From the NCBI GenBank assembly GCA_020426505.1, contig JAGQPX010000017.1, forward strand, positions 46,051-110,050: 64,000 bases of DNA. The letters run 5' to 3'. This document shows positions 63,789-64,000 of the stretch, piece by piece. The notes below the pieces were generated by a model. That model made no database searches, had not been told where the DNA came from, and worked only from the letters and a program-made list of their open reading frames with translations. Position 1 is the first letter of the stretch, and each line of letters begins with the position of its first letter. Origin of the DNA: Planctomycetaceae bacterium (lineage in GTDB: Bacteria; Planctomycetota; Planctomycetia; Planctomycetales; Planctomycetaceae). Made by a program: the position numbers and the translations under genes.

Positions 63789-64000
63789 ATGTCATCACTC
63801 ATACCCTACGTCATTGAGAAGAGCGGCCGCGAAGAGCGGGCGATGGACATCTTCTCACGACTGCTCAAGGATCGGATCATCTTTCTCGGCAGTCAGGTCA
63901 ACGACACAGTCGCGAACAACATCGTCGCACAGCTGTTGTTCCTGCAGTTCGACGACCCTAAAGCGGACATCCACATGTACATCAACTCGCCGGGCGGATC
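63789..64000 (+). CDS. clpP: Second ClpP subunit, truncated by window end
   Basis: The first 70 residues of a second ClpP are visible: [20 protein letters not shown], then [11 protein letters not shown] and MYINSPGG. This opening (E-K-S-G-R-E-E-R) is typical of the catalytically competent ClpP. It follows the first copy by 60 bases. Its catalytic residues lie past the window edge. Confidence 0.92.
   Translation, partial: MSSLIPYVIEKSGREERAMDIFSRLLKDRIIFLGSQVNDTVANNIVAQLLFLQFDDPKADIHMYINSPGG

Overview
The window reads as a chromosomal segment of a planctomycete (class Planctomycetia, Gimesia/Rubinisphaera-like), at roughly 55-60% GC. The evidence is the gene content: four DUF1559 (H-X9-DG) pseudopilin-like proteins, a PSD1/planctomycete cytochrome c gene paired with a DUF1501 gene, an exported sulfatase, SHD1-domain proteins, and several Hanks-type kinases fused to different sensor or effector modules. 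No tRNA, rRNA, CRISPR array, transposase, integrase or phage gene was seen. Most genes are isolated or in short runs on both strands.

Layout. 1-6.8 kb: the start of an FHA-GAF protein running off the left edge, a GH43-like beta-propeller protein, an SDR oxidoreductase, an exported PHP-fold protein, a zinc-ribbon membrane protein and a DUF1559 protein. 7-11.3 kb: two paralogous exported propeller proteins with overlapping ends, then a 127-bp remnant of a second PHP gene and a small protein of a conserved uncharacterised family. 11.5-22.1 kb: a kinase zone with three Ser/Thr kinases (one with a Cache-like sensor, one with a zinc ribbon and an FGE-like domain, one with TPRs) interleaved with a DUF1559 protein and a terpenoid-cyclase-fold protein. 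22.1-28.9 kb: a DUF3592 protein, a membrane-anchored GIY-YIG (T5orf172-like) protein flanked by two copies of the 3' end of a zinc-ribbon gene, two small membrane proteins, a sulfatase, a metallo-beta-lactamase-fold hydrolase and a lone SUKH-like protein. 29-36.3 kb: the DUF1501/PSD1 pair, a small secreted protein, an RraA-like protein, a DinB-like protein and an exported protein of unknown function.

36.9-55.8 kb is one long forward cluster for a type II secretion / type IV pilus-like machine: two GspE/PilB ATPases, PilT, GspF, a GspG-like pseudopilin, four further pseudopilin-like proteins and a very large GspK-like protein. Two of the minor pseudopilins share a C-terminal module that looks like a CBM5/12 or phage-tail-type binding module. 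Several gene junctions in this cluster carry different short-period DNA repeats. A probable terminator ends it. Two tandem DUF1559 genes follow, the first behind a leader that can fold into two mutually exclusive hairpins, and they end in a clear intrinsic terminator.

59.1-64 kb: a zinc-ribbon protein, the squalene-synthesis pair hpnC-hpnD with a small exported protein upstream, and tandem clpP genes, the second cut by the window edge. The most unusual points are the shared module in the pseudopilins, the alternative-hairpin leader at 55.99 kb, the two independent duplications of gene 3' ends, the membrane-tethered GIY-YIG protein, and the kinase-FGE fusion without the family's catalytic cysteines.
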